Of a stretch of DNA of 8,264 nucleotides, positions 1 through 5,391 are shown piece by piece. A program made the translations under genes and the position numbers. Numbering within the stretch: position 1 is the stretch's first letter; each line of letters starts with the position of its first letter. The DNA is from an uncultured Ilumatobacter sp. (GTDB lineage Bacteria; Actinomycetota; Acidimicrobiia; Acidimicrobiales; Ilumatobacteraceae), in NCBI GenBank assembly GCA_937891565.1, contig CALAHA010000218.1:1-8264 (forward strand), given 5' to 3'. The notes under the pieces are model-generated. The model worked only from the letters and a program-made list of their open reading frames with translations, did not search any database and was not told where the DNA came from.

Positions 1-599
1 GTTCCGGGCGTGTAGATGAAGGTTGGAGCGACGGCGTTCACGGTGATGCCGAGCGGCCCCCATTCCAATGCGAGCACGCGCACCAGTTGGTTGACGGCGC
101 CTTTCGACGCGCAGTACACGGCATGGTCGCGAATGCCGACAAGCGATGCCTGCGAGCTCATCGCGACAATCCGGCCGGAGCCGTGTTCGAGCATGATCTT
201 GCCGGCTGCCTGGGCCGTGAAGAAGAGGCCCTTCGCGTTGACGTCCATCATGTCGTCCCAGTCGGCCTCGGTGACCTCGACCGCTGGATGGTTCGCTCCG
301 AGCCCCGCGTTCGCGACAAGCACATCGACGCGTCCGTGCTGCTGCGCGATGTCGTCGAATGCGGCGTTGATCGAGCCGACGTCGGCAACGTCCATCACAT
401 GGCCGGACGCACGGCCGCCGGCTGCCACGACTTGCGCGGCGATGGTAGAGGCCTCGTCAGACGACCGAGCGGTGAGGGCAACGGTGGCACCTGCGGCGGC
501 GAGCGCGTCGACGAGGCCACGCCCGATCCCGCGCGACGCTCCGGTGACCACAACGATCTTTCCGTGGAGGGAGAACGATGGAAGGTGCTCGGAGTTCAT
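1..599 (-). CDS. SDR family NAD(P)-dependent oxidoreductase, 3' end beyond the left edge
   Basis: Classical short-chain dehydrogenase/reductase, probably a cytosolic oxidoreductase acting on a ketone or alcohol with NAD(P)(H). Reading the reverse strand from the ATG at 599-597 gives about 199 residues with no stop before the window edge; a full classical SDR has about 250, so some 50 C-terminal residues are missing. Visible motifs: cofactor-binding TGASRGIG at residues 19-26, NAG at 97-99, catalytic Ser149, and YCASK giving Tyr162 and Lys166. The Ser-Tyr spacing of 13 is canonical. The segment ITVNAVAP precedes the edge. The closest style is FabG or gluconate 5-dehydrogenase-like SDRs, but the substrate cannot be read from the sequence. 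It is divergent from the DinB-like gene. A GAGG lies too close to the ATG to act as a Shine-Dalgarno, and a -10-like CAGTCT sits 6 bases upstream, so a leaderless mRNA is likely. Confidence 0.93.
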   Translation of the reverse strand, partial: MNSEHLPSFSLHGKIVVVTGASRGIGRGLVDALAAAGATVALTARSSDEASTIAAQVVAAGGRASGHVMDVADVGSINAAFDDIAQQHGRVDVLVANAGLGANHPAVEVTEADWDDMMDVNAKGLFFTAQAAGKIMLEHGSGRIVAMSSQASLVGIRDHAVYCASKGAVNQLVRVLALEWGPLGITVNAVAPTFIYTPG

Positions 600-605
600 T
601 CCCTC

Positions 606-611
606 AGACTG
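606..611 (-). promoter_or_regulatory. Putative -10 element of the SDR gene
   Basis: On the minus strand the hexamer CAGTCT ends 6 bases before the ATG at 599. It keeps the A at position 2 and the T at position 6 of the TANNNT pattern seen at the other starts in this window. No -35 box is obvious. Confidence 0.35.
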
Positions 612-698
612 ACACTGGGCGGGTGGTAGTGACGAAGCCCGGCGACATTGTTCTCGACCACTGTGTTCGATGCTTCGTCGTCCGTCGGTGCCGATCAC

Positions 699-704
699 TA
701 CGGT
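699..704 (+). promoter_or_regulatory. Putative -10 element (TACGGT) of the DinB-like gene
   Basis: TACGGT ends 6 bases before the ATG at 711, so transcription would begin at or next to the start codon. There is no Shine-Dalgarno in the bases between. This supports the ATG at 711 over the in-frame ATG at 648. Confidence 0.5.
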
Positions 705-710
705 CGGCCG

Positions 711-1250
711 ATGGACCGCATCGAGATCGAGATCAAACTGAACCGGGACAGAGCCTGGTTACTCGAGCGACTCGGGGCGATGTCGGACGACGAGTTGAGG
801 GCGCCGCGCACGTTCAGTGAGCACGATGCTGAGAGCCGTTGGTCCTTTGCTGACCACTTCGTCCACACGACACTGATCGAACAGAACTGGAACGCGATGT
901 TCCGCCGTCACGTCGGTGGTGACCAGGGTCTCGCGCCGCGTCTGAACAGCGACGGGTCGCGACAGACGATGGAAGAGATCATGGCGTCGATTCACGGGTG
1001 GACCGAAGAATGGAAGGCCGAGCACAACGGCAAGCCGTTTGCCGAACTAGTGCGCATTGGTCAGGCCGTGCGCGCTGACACGATCGCGTTGCTCGCCGAA
1101 CTGTCCGACGACGACCTGGCCTCGAAGATCCCCGGCGCACCCTGGTCAGACGGCACAGTCGGCGGGATCATGGCGGCCAACGCCGACCACGGCCGGATGC
1201 ACTACGGCTGGGCCGAAGAAGACCCGGTCGGCGCCGCTCACTCGCACTGA
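711..1250 (+). CDS. DinB-like / maleylpyruvate-isomerase-N-terminal-like helical protein
   Basis: Small helical protein of 179 residues with the pattern of the DinB/YfiT/MDMPI superfamily, four-helix-bundle proteins that usually bind a divalent metal through three histidines. Known members include thiol-dependent (bacillithiol or mycothiol) S-transferases and maleylpyruvate isomerase. What is seen: a helix starting WSFADH, where Trp44 and His52 fit the usual WS-x-DH-x-x-H pattern, and a C-terminal HGRMH giving His160 and His164. His52, His160 and His164 would form the metal site. The protein has a typical length, no signal peptide and no membrane segment. The open frame extends upstream to 648, but the -10-like TACGGT at 699-704 would then lie inside the gene, so the ATG at 711 is preferred. 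It is divergent from the SDR across 111 bases and convergent with the dehalogenase. The actual substrate is unknown. Confidence 0.8.
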   Translation: MDRIEIEIKLNRDRAWLLERLGAMSDDELRAPRTFSEHDAESRWSFADHFVHTTLIEQNWNAMFRRHVGGDQGLAPRLNSDGSRQTMEEIMASIHGWTEEWKAEHNGKPFAELVRIGQAVRADTIALLAELSDDDLASKIPGAPWSDGTVGGIMAANADHGRMHYGWAEEDPVGAAHSH

Positions 1251-1415
1251 CCGTCAGCCGCGAAGTGACTGGGCTGCCAGCCGTCGGCGATTCTGGCGGC
1301 CGTCTCGACGTTGCCGTCGAAAAATAATGCGGTAAAGAGTTATATGGAGTTCCTTGGCCACTCATTGGCGGAGTCGGAGTGATTGGTCGCAGCGTGCAGC
1401 CACGGTGTATCCAGG
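1251..1415. other. Convergent intergenic gap with small inverted repeat and AT-rich island
   Basis: This gap separates the 3' ends of the DinB-like gene and the dehalogenase. I see no coding sequence in it. It holds a perfect 6-bp inverted repeat with a 4-base loop (TCGACG-TTGC-CGTCGA, 1305-1320), followed directly by a very AT-rich stretch at 1320-1345 that stands out from the GC-rich surroundings. On the plus strand the tail is a run of A rather than T, so this is not a standard intrinsic terminator in that direction. It may be a shared transcription-end region or hold a promoter. Confidence 0.4.
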
Positions 1416-2318
1416 TCAGGACATCCACGCGATAAGCGCTGCGGCGACGTCTTCGCCGCAGTCATCTTGCAGGAAATGACCGCCGGGTTCGAATTCCTGA
1501 TGTGGTTGGCCGGTGGCGCCGGGAACTCGTTCGACGAATTCGTGGTGCAGTTGGCCGAGGACAGGGTCGCCAGGGCATGCCAGCGTGAGGAATGGTTTGG
1601 TCCACTGTTCGTAGGTGGCCCAGGCCGCCTTGTTCTCCGCGACGCCGGCGTGTGCAGGGGTGATCGGGACGAGTGTGGGGAACTCGCGGGCGCCGGCCAT
1701 GTGGGCTTCGTCGGGGAACGGTGCGCGGTATGCATTCATCTCGGCTTCGGTGAGTTCGCGTGCTGCGGTGGCTCGCTGAAGAAGGGTCCCGCAGTCCATG
1801 AACGGCATGACCTGTGAGGCGTTGAGCCAGGCATCGAAACCGGGGCCGAGCGGCGCGCCGACGGGGAGTCCGGTGTTGCCGATGGCGACGCGGTCGAAGC
1901 GGTCGGATTCTTCGGCGGCGACACGCAGCCCAATGAGGCCACCCCAGTCTTGTGCGAACAGGGTCGCGGATGGCAGGTCGATCGCACCGATGAACGCCTT
2001 CATCCAGGCGACGTGGCCGTTGTAGGTGTAGGTCGAACGCTTGACCGGCTTATCGGAGCGCCCGAAGCCGATGAGGTCGGGTGCAATGCAGCGGTAGCCA
2101 GCTTCGATGAGCGGCGGGATCATTCGGCGGTAGAGGTAGCTCCATGTCGGTTCGCCATGGAGGAGCAACATGACGGGGCCGTCGGCTGGGCCGGCGTCGA
2201 CGTATGCCATCCGGAGTCCGTCGACCTCGACAAACTTCGGCTCGTACGCGAAGTCGGTGATGTCAGCGAATCGGTCGTCGGGAGTCCTGAGGTATTCGAT
2301 TCCGTCGGGTGTGGTCAT
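1416..2318 (-). CDS. Haloalkane dehalogenase, DhlA-like (HLD-I) alpha/beta hydrolase
   Basis: Cytosolic alpha/beta-hydrolase expected to cleave carbon-halogen bonds of haloalkanes, giving an alcohol, halide and proton. From the ATG at 2318-2316 it has 300 residues, close to the family's usual 300-310. Visible elements: near-N-terminal LRTPDDRF, typical of HLD-I enzymes; HGEPTW with Glu56; nucleophile loop QDWGG with Asp124 and halide-binding Trp125; a cap domain with FDAW, whose Trp164 fits the second halide-binding Trp; APFPD near 199-203; acid Asp251 in GDPVLG; and base His281 in GGHF. Asp124, Trp125 and Glu56 fall at the same numbers as in Xanthobacter DhlA (from memory). An ATG four codons upstream (2330) is possible; the downstream one is preferred from family N-termini and from TATGGA 7 bases before it. 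Divergent from the BtuF-like gene. It could act on other substrates, but the conserved halide site argues for a true dehalogenase. Confidence 0.9.
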   Translation of the reverse strand: MTTPDGIEYLRTPDDRFADITDFAYEPKFVEVDGLRMAYVDAGPADGPVMLLLHGEPTWSYLYRRMIPPLIEAGYRCIAPDLIGFGRSDKPVKRSTYTYNGHVAWMKAFIGAIDLPSATLFAQDWGGLIGLRVAAEESDRFDRVAIGNTGLPVGAPLGPGFDAWLNASQVMPFMDCGTLLQRATAARELTEAEMNAYRAPFPDEAHMAGAREFPTLVPITPAHAGVAENKAAWATYEQWTKPFLTLACPGDPVLGQLHHEFVERVPGATGQPHQEFEPGGHFLQDDCGEDVAAALIAWMS

Positions 2319-2325
2319 CGTTGGT

Positions 2326-2331
2326 TCCATA
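2326..2331 (-). promoter_or_regulatory. Possible -10-like hexamer for the dehalogenase gene
   Basis: On the minus strand TATGGA ends 7 bases before the ATG at 2318. It departs from TANNNT at the last base, so it is a weak match. If real, it would place the upstream ATG (2330) inside the promoter and make 2318 the leaderless start. The GGA could alternatively serve as a weak ribosome site. Confidence 0.25.
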
Positions 2332-2392
2332 CGATGTCCATCTTGCGCGCTGGCGGCTCGCTGTTACGAAGCGGACTTCGCAGTTCGTCCGC

Positions 2393-2398
2393 CACACT
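2393..2398 (+). promoter_or_regulatory. Possible -10 element (CACACT) of the BtuF-like gene
   Basis: CACACT ends exactly 6 bases before the ATG at 2405, the same spacing as at the other starts. Only the A at position 2 and the T at position 6 match TANNNT. The 86-base gap 2319-2404 would hold the divergent promoters of this gene and the dehalogenase. Confidence 0.35.
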
Positions 2399-2404
2399 GT
2401 TGTG

Positions 2405-3292
2405 ATGCGAATCGCGTCGTTGCTGCCGTCGGCCACTGAAATCGTCTATGCGCTCGGTCTCGAAGCGGATCTGGCCGGCGTCACGTTCGAATGCGACTTT
2501 CCGCCGGACCCACGCGCCGGGCGACCTGTGCTGGTCGGCGGGCTCGACACGCACGGTCTCGAACCGGCCGCAATCGATGCACTCGTTCGAGCCAAGATCG
2601 CAGCCGGCAACGACCTCTATCGACTTGATGAGGATGCGTTTCGCGATATCGATCCCACACTCGTGCTCACCCAGGATCTCTGCCGCGTCTGTGCCTTGCC
2701 CGCTGGTGAGGCGAGCGCTGCGCTCGACCGGCTTGGCTGCTCGGCCGAGGTGCTCACGCTCGACCCACACACGCTTGATGAGGTGCTGTCGACGATTGTC
2801 GCCGTCGGCATCGCCGCAGGTGTCGCGGACCGCGCCGTTGACGTCGTTGGTGGCCTTACTGCTCGCCTCGAAGCCGTGAGCTCCGCGGTGGCAAGCCGAC
2901 CCAAGCCAAACGTTTTCGTCCTGGAATGGTCCGACCCGCCGTTCATTGCCGGGCACTGGGTGCCTGATCTCGTCACCGCCGCCGGCGGCACCCCGGTCCA
3001 CGCTGAGCGCGGTGGTCGATCGGTCCCGACCGACTGGGCGACGATCGCGACGGCGGATCCCGACATCGTTGTGGTGTCTCCCTGCGGCTTCAAGCTCGAC
3101 GCCGCCGCAGAGCAAGCCGCCGCGGTCATCGCGCACCTTCCCGAACGCGCTGCGGTATGGGCCATCGATGCCGACGGGTTGATGGTGCGGCCTGGCCCGC
3201 GAGTCGTCGACGGCGTCGAAGCGCTCGCCAGCATCTTCCACCCGGACCTCGTCCCCGAAGCATCGGACACGGCTGTTCGTCGGATCAGGTAG
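2405..3292 (+). CDS. Cobalamin/iron-complex binding protein, BtuF/TroA-like, lacking a signal peptide
   Basis: Substrate-binding-protein fold (TroA/BtuF superfamily) of 295 residues. The protein opens directly with the first strand motif RIASLLPSATEIVYALG, and no export signal or lipobox precedes it, so it probably stays in the cytoplasm, unlike true BtuF. Visible motifs: GVTFECDFP near 25-33 with Cys30; TQDLCRVCALP at 89-99 with Cys93 and Cys96; LEWSDPPFIAGHWVPD at 173-188; PCGF at 226-229 with Cys227; RPGPRVVDGVE at 262-272. These match the signal-less family usually annotated as cobalamin-binding or ABC-type substrate-binding proteins. No permease or ATPase gene is adjacent, which argues against a role in an import complex encoded here. 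Four cysteines in conserved-looking motifs could bind a metal or cofactor (inference). The start at 2405 fits family N-termini; the longer open frame from 2309 would add residues unlike any signal peptide. Confidence 0.85.
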   Translation: MRIASLLPSATEIVYALGLEADLAGVTFECDFPPDPRAGRPVLVGGLDTHGLEPAAIDALVRAKIAAGNDLYRLDEDAFRDIDPTLVLTQDLCRVCALPAGEASAALDRLGCSAEVLTLDPHTLDEVLSTIVAVGIAAGVADRAVDVVGGLTARLEAVSSAVASRPKPNVFVLEWSDPPFIAGHWVPDLVTAAGGTPVHAERGGRSVPTDWATIATADPDIVVVSPCGFKLDAAAEQAAAVIAHLPERAAVWAIDADGLMVRPGPRVVDGVEALASIFHPDLVPEASDTAVRRIR

Positions 3293-3296
3293 TGCC

Positions 3297-3369
3297 GCTC
3301 CCGACTCACATCGCGGTCGATGACTGCTGCAGTTGCGACCGTCGAGTTGCGCGGCAGTTGGGCGGGAGC
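3297..3369 (+). repeat. Nested inverted repeats filling the gap before the crotonase gene
   Basis: The outer arms GCTCCCG (3297-3303) and CGGGAGC (3363-3369) are a perfect 7-bp match. Inside them ACTGCTGC (3323-3330) can pair with GCGGCAGT (3351-3358) with one G-U pair. The heptamer GCAGTTG also occurs twice as a direct repeat (3329-3335 and 3354-3360). The structure follows the stop of the BtuF-like gene and lies just upstream of the crotonase -10 element. It could be a transcription-end structure without a T-tract or a regulator site; chance pairing in GC-rich DNA is not excluded. Confidence 0.35.
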
Positions 3370-3382
3370 TGATCGGGTTCTC

Positions 3383-3388
3383 TATCGT
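3383..3388 (+). promoter_or_regulatory. Putative -10 element (TATCGT) of the crotonase gene
   Basis: TATCGT ends 8 bases before the ATG at 3397. A possible but weak -35, TTGGGC, lies at 3358-3363 with 19 bases between. There is no Shine-Dalgarno, so a leaderless or nearly leaderless mRNA is expected. Confidence 0.45.
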
Positions 3389-3396
3389 TTCCCCTG

Positions 3397-4209
3397 ATGC
3401 CAGTTGATCTCGACCCCAGCCGCTTCGATTTTCTCGACATCGAGCATCGAGATGACGGTGTGTCGGTTGTGACACTGAACCGCCCGGAGAAGCGCAACGC
3501 ACTCAACGTCGGCACGATCGATGAGTTGGTTGATTTCTTTTCTGCTGCGCCGCGTGTCGGTGTGAAATCTGTTGTGCTTGCTGGTGCAGGGGATCATTTC
3601 TGCGCAGGCCTCGACCTGATCGAACACCACGATGCAGATCGGAGCCCAGCCGACTTCATGCACGTGTGTCTGCGTTGGCACGAGGCGTTCAACAAGATGG
3701 AGTACGGCGGCGTTCCGATCATCGCTGCCCTGCAGGGCGCGGTCGTCGGCGGCGGCCTCGAGTTGGCGAGTTCGGCCCACATTCGTGTGATGGACGGCTC
3801 GACGTACTTCGCACTCCCGGAGGGGCAGCGCGGCCTGTTCACCGGTGGTGGTGCAACGATTCGGGTTGCGCAACTGGTCGGCAAGGCGAACATGGTCGAC
3901 ATGATGCTGACCGGTCGTGTGCATCAGGGCCAGGCGGCTGTTGACCTCGGGTTGGCGCAGTACATCGAAACGGAGCGCTCGAGCTTCGACAAGGCACTCG
4001 AGATTGCGCAGCAGGCAGCGGCGAATCTGCCGCTGACGAACTTTGCGATCTGCTCGGCGATCAGCCACGTGCAGAACATGTCGTCGTTCGACGCGGCTTA
4101 CGCCGAGTCGGTGGTCGCTGGGGTCGTCAACACGCAGCCCGCCGCCCGCGAACGCCTCGCAGCGTTCGCTGACAAGTCAGCACCCCGAACGCGCCCCAAC
4201 GCTGAGTAG
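3397..4209 (+). CDS. Crotonase / enoyl-CoA hydratase-isomerase family protein
   Basis: Cytosolic crotonase-fold enzyme acting on an acyl-CoA thioester, most simply hydration of a 2-enoyl-CoA in fatty-acid or related acid breakdown. Its 270 residues are the usual size for a single-domain member. Visible: VTLNRPEKRNAL at 25-36; FCAGLDL at 68-74, which supplies the first oxyanion-hole amide (Ala70); GAVVGGGLELA at 114-124 with oxyanion Gly120; and both glutamates used by true hydratases, Glu122 (GGGLEL) and Glu142 (LPEGQ). Having both glutamates favours hydratase over isomerase or hydrolase activity, but the exact substrate is not readable. The C-terminus (RERLAAFADKSAPR) resembles the usual trimerising helix. 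It is a single gene with its own promoter-like hexamer, and its stop codon lies in a hairpin. The stretch 3521-3600 uses many T-ending codons compared with the rest of the gene. Confidence 0.92.
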   Translation: MPVDLDPSRFDFLDIEHRDDGVSVVTLNRPEKRNALNVGTIDELVDFFSAAPRVGVKSVVLAGAGDHFCAGLDLIEHHDADRSPADFMHVCLRWHEAFNKMEYGGVPIIAALQGAVVGGGLELASSAHIRVMDGSTYFALPEGQRGLFTGGGATIRVAQLVGKANMVDMMLTGRVHQGQAAVDLGLAQYIETERSSFDKALEIAQQAAANLPLTNFAICSAISHVQNMSSFDAAYAESVVAGVVNTQPAARERLAAFADKSAPRTRPNAE

Positions 4210-4218
4210 CGCTCAGCG
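4200..4218 (+). terminator. Hairpin spanning the crotonase stop codon, possible U-less terminator
   Basis: CGCTGAG (4200-4206) and CTCAGCG (4212-4218) form a perfect 7-bp stem with loop TAGCG, and the TAG stop is at the first three loop bases. No T-run follows, so it would be a non-canonical terminator or an mRNA 3'-end stabiliser. It lies 22 bases upstream of the next -10 hexamer. Confidence 0.35.
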
Positions 4219-4239
4219 CCTCTGGTCAACGTCGGCACG

Positions 4240-4245
4240 TAGCCT
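4240..4245 (+). promoter_or_regulatory. Putative -10 element (TAGCCT) of the PRMT-like gene
   Basis: TAGCCT ends exactly 6 bases before the ATG at 4252. There is no Shine-Dalgarno between them, so the mRNA is probably leaderless. Confidence 0.5.
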
Positions 4246-4251
4246 CGGCGC

Positions 4252-5271
4252 ATGAGTAATCGGGCACAACGCGCAGCAACCAAGGCCGTTCGTTCGGCGA
4301 CGGAGTTTGTTGCTGGGCGAGTTGCCTCGAGCGATCGGATGATGAGCGTCGTCTACGACTTGATCAACGGGAGCAATTTCGCTGGCCTCGAGGCGCACGA
4401 GGAAATGCTGAGCGACCGTGTTCGTGTCGAGGCGTATCACCGCGGCATTCAACGCAATGTGCAGTCGGGCGACGTCGTGCTCGACCTTGGCACCGGTACC
4501 GGTCTGCTTGCGTTCATGGCGAGCAAAGCAGGAGCGAAGAAGGTGTATGCCGTCGAGCATTCCGACTTCATTCAAGTCGCACGAGAGATCGCGACGCACA
4601 ACGGATTCACCAATATCGAGTTCATCCGGGCAAACAGCCGTGAGTTCACTCCGCCCGAGCCGATCGACGTGGTGCTTCACGAGCAGATGGGTGACGAACT
4701 GTTCAACGAGAACATGTTGGAGAACCTGCTCGATCTTCGTGATCGCGTGTTGCGCCCCGGTGGCCGGATTTTGCCGGCGCGGTTCCGGCTGTTCGTCGAA
4801 CCCATTTCGATGAACGAAGACATGCGGATTCGTCGGTTCTGGAACATCGATCTGCCAGACGGCATCGACCTCAGTGCGAGCGAGCACTCACCCGTCGCTG
4901 GTCGTTTCGACACCGGTCGCAACAACCAGTTTTGGCTTCGCCCGCACTCGGTTGCGTCGACGATCGGTGATCCGCAACCGATTCTTGAGTTCGACCTGAA
5001 CAGCCTCGAATCCCTGGAGTCGTTGCCCACCCGACACATCGTCGAGCGCACAGCGTCGGCGGACGCGATCGTCGATGGCTGCTGCATCTGGTTCGAAGCG
5101 CACTTCGACGACGAAACGATGCTGTCGACGTCTCCGCTGGCTCCGGTCACCAGCTGGGGCAATCGCGTCTTCCGCCTCGACAAAGAGGTCGCTCAAGGCG
5201 AGACACTGCGCTTTGATGTGCGGCTCGGTCAGCTCGTGGAGCCATCGACCTGGGACGTCGGCACCCTCTGA
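4252..5271 (+). CDS. PRMT-like S-adenosylmethionine-dependent methyltransferase
   Basis: Class I methyltransferase of 339 residues whose layout follows protein arginine N-methyltransferases rather than ordinary bacterial enzymes. Seen in order: HEEML at 49-53 followed by Arg58, with the His-to-Arg spacing of PRMT1; motif I LDLGTGTG at 77-84; VEHSD with acidic Glu102 after the second strand; a double-E loop HEQMGDELFNENM at 143-155, where Glu144 and Glu153 keep the 9-residue spacing of the two catalytic glutamates; LRPGGRILPARFRLFVEP at 167-184; then a beta-rich C-terminal half. Near the end, VTSW at 299-302 takes the place of the THW loop with Ser instead of His. The N-terminal YFxxY signature is not intact. 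No signal peptide or membrane segment is seen. By family, it would methylate arginine or a similar guanidino/amine nitrogen in a protein or small molecule (inference). It has its own promoter, so its neighbours give no clue to the substrate. Confidence 0.82.
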   Translation: MSNRAQRAATKAVRSATEFVAGRVASSDRMMSVVYDLINGSNFAGLEAHEEMLSDRVRVEAYHRGIQRNVQSGDVVLDLGTGTGLLAFMASKAGAKKVYAVEHSDFIQVAREIATHNGFTNIEFIRANSREFTPPEPIDVVLHEQMGDELFNENMLENLLDLRDRVLRPGGRILPARFRLFVEPISMNEDMRIRRFWNIDLPDGIDLSASEHSPVAGRFDTGRNNQFWLRPHSVASTIGDPQPILEFDLNSLESLESLPTRHIVERTASADAIVDGCCIWFEAHFDDETMLSTSPLAPVTSWGNRVFRLDKEVAQGETLRFDVRLGQLVEPSTWDVGTL

Positions 5272-5281
5272 TTGCCCGCCT

Positions 5282-5287
5282 TACGCT
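5282..5287 (+). promoter_or_regulatory. Putative -10 element (TACGCT) upstream of a nine-codon ORF
   Basis: TACGCT ends exactly 6 bases before a GTG at 5294. It has the same geometry as the promoters of the main genes, but only a nine-codon frame follows. It would transcribe the leader of the MFS gene. Confidence 0.35.
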
Positions 5288-5293
5288 GAGCGC

Positions 5294-5323
5294 GTGCGAC
5301 ATGGCGATGACGTCAGCCGTTGA
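5294..5323 (+). CDS. Possible nine-residue leader peptide upstream of the MFS gene
   Basis: GTG at 5294 opens a frame of nine codons (reading MRHGDDVSR with GTG as Met) that ends at the TGA 5321-5323. The only support is position: a TANNNT hexamer 6 bases upstream, as at the leaderless genes, and a stop codon lying inside a hairpin stem. The peptide matches no family I recognise. It may instead be a chance frame behind an extra promoter of the exporter. Confidence 0.22.
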   Translation: MRHGDDVSR

Positions 5324-5370
5324 CGGTGAGGCAGCGCCCAGCTTCCACCGTTGCCGAGCCGGGCGAACGG
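5311..5370 (+). promoter_or_regulatory. Competing hairpins in the MFS leader, possible attenuator
   Basis: Three stems overlap so that neighbours exclude each other. Stem A pairs CGTCA (5311-5315) with TGACG (5321-5325). Stem B pairs ACGGTG (5323-5328) with CACCGT (5346-5351). Stem C pairs CCGTT (5348-5352) with AACGG (5366-5370). The stop codon of the nine-codon frame is the left part of the second arm of stem A. This layout resembles transcription or translation attenuators, but the stems are short, and GC-rich DNA forms such pairs by chance. Confidence 0.25.
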
Positions 5371-5379
5371 GTCGGCCAG

Positions 5380-5385
5380 TAGCGT
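5380..5385 (+). promoter_or_regulatory. Putative -10 element (TAGCGT) of the MFS gene
   Basis: TAGCGT ends exactly 6 bases before the GTG at 5392, which supports that GTG as a leaderless start. No convincing -35 box lies 16-19 bases upstream. Confidence 0.5.
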
Positions 5386-5391
5386 GCGGTA

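Noticed and set aside
16..629. Two long plus-strand open frames over the SDR region
   Set aside because: The reverse strand translates to a clear SDR with cofactor and catalytic motifs; the plus-strand frames are antisense shadows with no recognisable features.
2315..3502. A 395-codon minus-strand frame opposite the BtuF-like gene
   Set aside because: It is rich in Arg, Ser and Asp in the way of GC-rich antisense frames, and the plus strand holds a recognisable conserved protein.
3521..3600. Local excess of T-ending codons in the crotonase gene
   Set aside because: Too short to call recombination or transfer; the protein sequence is continuous with the family on both sides.
3382..4068. Long minus-strand frame opposite the crotonase
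   Set aside because: Antisense of a well-defined crotonase with both catalytic glutamates; no family pattern in the frame itself.
4213..4887. Long minus-strand frame opposite the methyltransferase
   Set aside because: Shadow of the PRMT-like gene; no motif and no promoter-like hexamer at its start.
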